This document shows, in pieces, positions 13,977-16,358 of a DNA stretch of 16,358 nt. The DNA is from BRH-c25 sp041690515 (GTDB taxonomy: Bacteria; Bacillota; Clostridia; Lutisporales; Lutisporaceae): assembly GCA_041690515.1 (NCBI GenBank), contig JAWLHF010000079.1, positions 1-16,358 of the forward strand, in the 5' to 3' direction. The first letter of the stretch is position 1; every line of letters begins with the position of its first letter. The position numbers and the translations under genes were made by a program. The notes beneath the pieces are model-generated. The model was given only the letters and a program-made list of their open reading frames with translations. It ran no database searches and was not told the DNA's origin.

Positions 13977-14565
13977 TTTTCATATAATCCCTTAATTTGT
14001 GCAAATCCTGCAGATACACATCCTTCAATCCCCTGTTGTATATAATGCTTGCAGGATGATAAAGCGGAAACAATACAAACTCTGTACCTGCAAAAGTAAC
14101 AGCTATTGGTGCACCATGCATCACGCCTATAGTGGCCTTATTGTCCTTCAATATGCATCGGAGTGCAATATTCCCCAGACTTGCAACAAGCTTTGGCTTT
14201 ATGATCGTCAGTTCCTGTTCAATAAAATCCGTGCATAAGCTTATCTCTTCCCTGGTCGGAGGCCTGTTGGACTCTCTTCCAGTATCCGGGTTGAATTTTA
14301 TAGGTCTGAACTTAACAACATTAGTTATATATAAATCTTCCCTGGTAATACCCATTATAGTTATGAATTCCTCCAGGTTCTTTCCTGCTTGACCTACAAA
14401 AGGCTTTCCAAGCTCCACCTCTGTCTTTCCGGGAGCCTCACCTACCAGTACTATTTTCGAATCCACATTACCATTGCCAAATACAATAGGCACCTCTTGG
14501 TTAAAATGCTCATGGAGCCTATCCCGATGCTGTTGGTTTACACTTTCCAGCTCCCGTATTTTCAT
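13960..14565 (-). CDS. Uracil-DNA-glycosylase superfamily protein lacking most Fe-S cysteines
   Basis: Probably a DNA-repair glycosylase, but of a divergent type. The 201-residue protein shares the family 4/5 framework: GEAPG (42-46), GKPFVGQAGK (53-62), NVVKFRP (82-88), NRPPTREE (100-107), ASLGNIALR and YHPAS (169-173). The Fe-S ligands differ from the canonical family 4 protein encoded at 1889-2452. There is no N-terminal CxxC, KCRP has become KFRP (Phe86), and only Cys111 remains where the fourth ligand would be. Cys136 is the only other cysteine. A cluster is therefore unlikely. A ~10-residue insertion (PIKFNPDTGRES) sits between KFRP and NRPP. A HGAP motif (150-153) replaces the usual RGK. 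AGGGG lies 6 nt before the ATG. It is the last gene of an operon, starting 2 nt after the transporter stop codon. Substrate base and activity are uncertain. Confidence 0.85.
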   Translation of the reverse strand: MKIRELESVNQQHRDRLHEHFNQEVPIVFGNGNVDSKIVLVGEAPGKTEVELGKPFVGQAGKNLEEFITIMGITREDLYITNVVKFRPIKFNPDTGRESNRPPTREEISLCTDFIEQELTIIKPKLVASLGNIALRCILKDNKATIGVMHGAPIAVTFAGTEFVLFPLYHPASIIYNRGLKDVYLQDLHKLRDYMKKADLV

Positions 14566-14567
14566 TG

Positions 14568-15446
14568 CTATCCCCTGCTTTCTCCTGACTTGGAATTCAC
14601 TTTATAAAAATTGATAAAGATGCCCAGAAGCACTATCAGCATCCCTGCCGCAGTCTTGAGATTCAGTTTTTCATTCAGAAACAGTACTGCAAGTATGGAA
14701 GCAATCACCGGTTTTAAAAAGAATACCATCGCTCCCTTGCTGGCTGTCAGAATCTTTAATCCTTCAATATAGGTTATATAGGCTATGCCGGAGAGAAATA
14801 CCCCAAGGTAAAGCACTTTTAGCAGAGTTCCCTGGGGAATATGGAACAACGGAATACCATTCCATAACAGCACAGGTACATACATCATGCTGCCGAGAAT
14901 CGAGGAGAGACATATCAGAGTGATACTGCTCAGACTCTCGGACTTTAACTTTCCCAACACGGTATATAGTCCAAAGGTCAAGGATGCGACAATACCAAGA
15001 CCGAGGCTCACTGCAGTATCTCCCCCTACATTTCCCTTATAAATGATAAGTGTGATTCCAACAATACCGAGCACCATACAAGCTATCCTATCGCGGGACA
15101 CCTTTTCCTTCAGCATAAATGAAGAAAACAACAGCACAAATATTGGATTTGAGCTTATCAGTATCGCAGCTGTGGAAGCCTTACCCATGCTTATTGCCAG
15201 CTGCAGGCTTCCCATGCTTATAAATATATTTAGTATTCCCAAGCCTAAAAAAAATAATAAATCCTTTGGCTGTATCCTCTCTCTTTTCTTAATCACCAAA
15301 GGCAGCAATACAGCCCCTCCGATAAGAAACCTGAGAAATGTCAGCTGCAGCGGATTTATCTGATCTTTTATAGTACTTGATACCACTTCCAGCGTGCTGA
15401 AAATCAACACCGTTATCCCCAGCAACACATATCCCTTATATTTCAT
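14568..15446 (-). CDS. DMT-superfamily (EamA) transporter
   Basis: Integral membrane protein of 292 residues, with about ten hydrophobic helices arranged as two EamA repeats. The first is ~5-134, with NPLQLTFLRFLIGG, AAILISSNPIFVLLFSSFMLKEKVS and LGIVGITLIIYKG. The second is ~145-285, with GLGIVASLTFGLYTVLGKL, ITYIEGLKILTASKGAMVFFLKPVIASILAVLFLNEKLN and LIVLLGIFINFY. The repeated ...P(I/V)...LKEK and LNEKL segments are family hallmarks. Members export or import metabolites such as amino acids or nucleotides, and the cargo cannot be predicted. ATG 15446 is preferred over 15458 because GGGGG lies 5 nt upstream of it and nothing precedes the other. It lies between the Zn-phospholipase-like gene (21 bp) and the divergent uracil-DNA-glycosylase gene (2 bp), forming a three-gene operon. 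Confidence 0.9.
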   Translation of the reverse strand: MKYKGYVLLGITVLIFSTLEVVSSTIKDQINPLQLTFLRFLIGGAVLLPLVIKKRERIQPKDLLFFLGLGILNIFISMGSLQLAISMGKASTAAILISSNPIFVLLFSSFMLKEKVSRDRIACMVLGIVGITLIIYKGNVGGDTAVSLGLGIVASLTFGLYTVLGKLKSESLSSITLICLSSILGSMMYVPVLLWNGIPLFHIPQGTLLKVLYLGVFLSGIAYITYIEGLKILTASKGAMVFFLKPVIASILAVLFLNEKLNLKTAAGMLIVLLGIFINFYKVNSKSGESRG

Positions 15447-15467
15447 TACTACCCCCATAACAATGAG

Positions 15468-16127
15468 TTAAATCACTAATATACTTATGCATCTTTCTGA
15501 AGCTTTTGCAATAAATTCATCAATTATTTCAGGACTGAGATATTTGTACTCCCTATCCAGTTGCAAAGGCTTCCCGTTGTAAAACTCCACAATGCGGTTC
15601 TTGCATTCATATATATAGTCGGTATCAAACTCATAGAAAAAATTTATTTTACCCTCAAAGCTATTAAGCTGCTCAACAAGCTCTGTACCCTTGTCTTTAA
15701 GATACTCAAAATCAAGAGAATACATCTCTTCTCTTATAAAATCTACAAAATCCTTTTCTGGATCTTCAAATTCACTTTCATATTTGCTTTTAAAAGGTCT
15801 GAAATACTCTTCCAACCATAATTGATCAACTACTAAATGAAAATAATAACCCCACAAGAAAGACCTTGTGCCGTCAGATCTGATCATGATTTTTTCCGGC
15901 AACAAATAATTATCGAAAAAAACAGACTCATCAATATATGCAACATCTCCGCCATCCTGCTGTCTGCAGTGAGTCAATTCTTTCGAAGGAGTATATTCCC
16001 TCGCACTCTCATCAGGCACACCAGAATCCGGCGCAATACTTCCAACCAAAAAATAAGGAAAATCAATTCCCGATATTTTCTCTTTAATTCTCTCAGCTAC
16101 TCTCAAATGCGTAAGCCACGAAGCCAT
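15468..16127 (-). CDS. Zinc-dependent phospholipase C-like protein
   Basis: A 219-residue soluble protein without a signal peptide, resembling the Zn-dependent phospholipase C/hydrolase family seen in clostridial genomes. Candidate metal ligands are His7 (WLTHLRVAERI), Asp34 (FLVGSIAPDSG), His53 (LTHCRQ), and His97 and Asp101 (GYYFHLVVDQLW). The spacing H-APD-H-HxxxD is the recognisable signature. The lack of export signals suggests a cytoplasmic metal-dependent hydrolase rather than a secreted toxin, so the phospholipase name describes the fold rather than a proven reaction. GGAGGG is 8 nt before the ATG. It is the first gene of the operon with the DMT transporter and the divergent uracil-DNA glycosylase. 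Confidence 0.78.
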   Translation of the reverse strand: MASWLTHLRVAERIKEKISGIDFPYFLVGSIAPDSGVPDESAREYTPSKELTHCRQQDGGDVAYIDESVFFDNYLLPEKIMIRSDGTRSFLWGYYFHLVVDQLWLEEYFRPFKSKYESEFEDPEKDFVDFIREEMYSLDFEYLKDKGTELVEQLNSFEGKINFFYEFDTDYIYECKNRIVEFYNGKPLQLDREYKYLSPEIIDEFIAKASERCISILVI

Positions 16128-16166
16128 ATGCTTGACCCTCCAGACCAGAGTTGTATTATCTCTATA

Positions 16167-16195
16167 TTAATATCCCTACTACTATTATTCGACAA
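16167..16195 (-). promoter_or_regulatory. Possible promoter for the Zn-phospholipase-like/DMT/UDG operon
   Basis: Minus-strand TTGTCG (16195-16190), a 17-nt spacer, and TATTAA (16172-16167), each 4 of 6 matches. It is about 40 nt upstream of the start codon. Confidence 0.4.
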
Positions 16196-16269
16196 ACACA
16201 GCCAAATATCTAACTAGATTCTATCACAAATCATATGAACATAGAATACATAATGTGTAATATAGCAAA

Positions 16270-16298
16270 AAAGGTTTTACACAAGAAAGGTTTTACAC
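16270..16298 (+). repeat. Direct repeat, AAAGGTTTTACAC twice at 16-bp period
   Basis: Exact 13-bp copies at 16270-16282 and 16286-16298. They lie in a non-coding stretch between the last gene and the window edge. Function unknown. Confidence 0.6.
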
Positions 16299-16309
16299 TT
16301 AGAAAATCC

Positions 16310-16353
16310 CTTTTGCGGTGGTTCGCCGGCTGAGGCGCTCCAGAAAGCAAAAG
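16310..16353. repeat. GC-rich imperfect palindrome at the right edge (REP-like)
   Basis: Outer arms CTTTTGC (16310-16316) and GCAAAAG (16347-16353), then GG/CC, then an inner hairpin CGCC-GGCTGA-GGCG (16324-16337). It is far richer in G+C than the surrounding 200 bp. It could be a dispersed repeat or the terminator of a gene beyond the window. A minus-strand frame also reads through it to a stop, so the 3' end of a gene entering from the right cannot be excluded. Confidence 0.5.
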
Positions 16354-16358
16354 CTTTG

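Noticed and set aside
16286..16298. 16-bp-period repeat as the start of an iteron or CRISPR array
   Set aside because: Only two 13-bp copies with a 3-bp gap are present. No spacers, no further copies and no cas or rep gene are in the window.

Overview
The window looks like chromosomal DNA from a low-GC, Gram-positive, clostridial bacterium. The evidence is AT-rich intergenic DNA, GGAGG-type ribosome binding sites, Firmicutes-style binding-protein transporters, clostridial-type WG-repeat and copper-amine-oxidase-N/polysaccharide-deacetylase proteins, and a 16S rRNA 5' end with the usual clostridial first ~95 bases. A cluster III-type clostridium (Acetivibrio/Ruminiclostridium group) is a reasonable guess but is not proven here. 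No insertion sequence, phage gene, tRNA or CRISPR array is visible.

Left part (1-4110). The 5' end of a 16S rRNA gene reads leftward off the window edge. It is preceded by a structured leader and three tandem rRNA promoters, each TTGACA-N17 followed by a -10-like hexamer. Upstream of them on the same strand are a cell-envelope polysaccharide deacetylase and a family 4 (Fe-S) uracil-DNA glycosylase. Divergent from the glycosylase is a secreted or anchored WG-repeat protein of 13 repeats.

Central part (4144-11974). This is a disaccharide-uptake and phosphorolysis module. A leftward operon encodes a sugar-binding protein, a MalF-type permease, a MalG-type permease and a GH65 inverting glycoside phosphorylase. 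A divergent AraC-type regulator is followed by beta-phosphoglucomutase. The logic is: import an alpha-glucoside (trehalose- or kojibiose-like), split it with phosphate to beta-glucose 1-phosphate plus glucose or another acceptor, then convert beta-glucose 1-phosphate to glucose 6-phosphate. No transport ATPase gene is present, so a shared MsmX/MalK-type ATPase elsewhere is implied. Unusual points are a binding protein with a signal peptide but no lipoprotein cysteine, a MalF-type permease with a ~115-residue extra extracytoplasmic loop, a 13-bp stem-loop between the binding-protein and permease genes, and a 20-bp-phased direct repeat in the divergent promoter region.

Right part (12005-16358). 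All genes read leftward. One two-gene operon encodes a DUF362/ferredoxin protein and a class II (fuculose-phosphate-type) aldolase. A second operon encodes a Zn-phospholipase-C-like protein, a DMT/EamA transporter and a second uracil-DNA-glycosylase superfamily protein that has lost at least three of the four Fe-S cysteines. The right edge has a 16-bp-period direct repeat and a GC-rich imperfect palindrome that stands out from its AT-rich surroundings.
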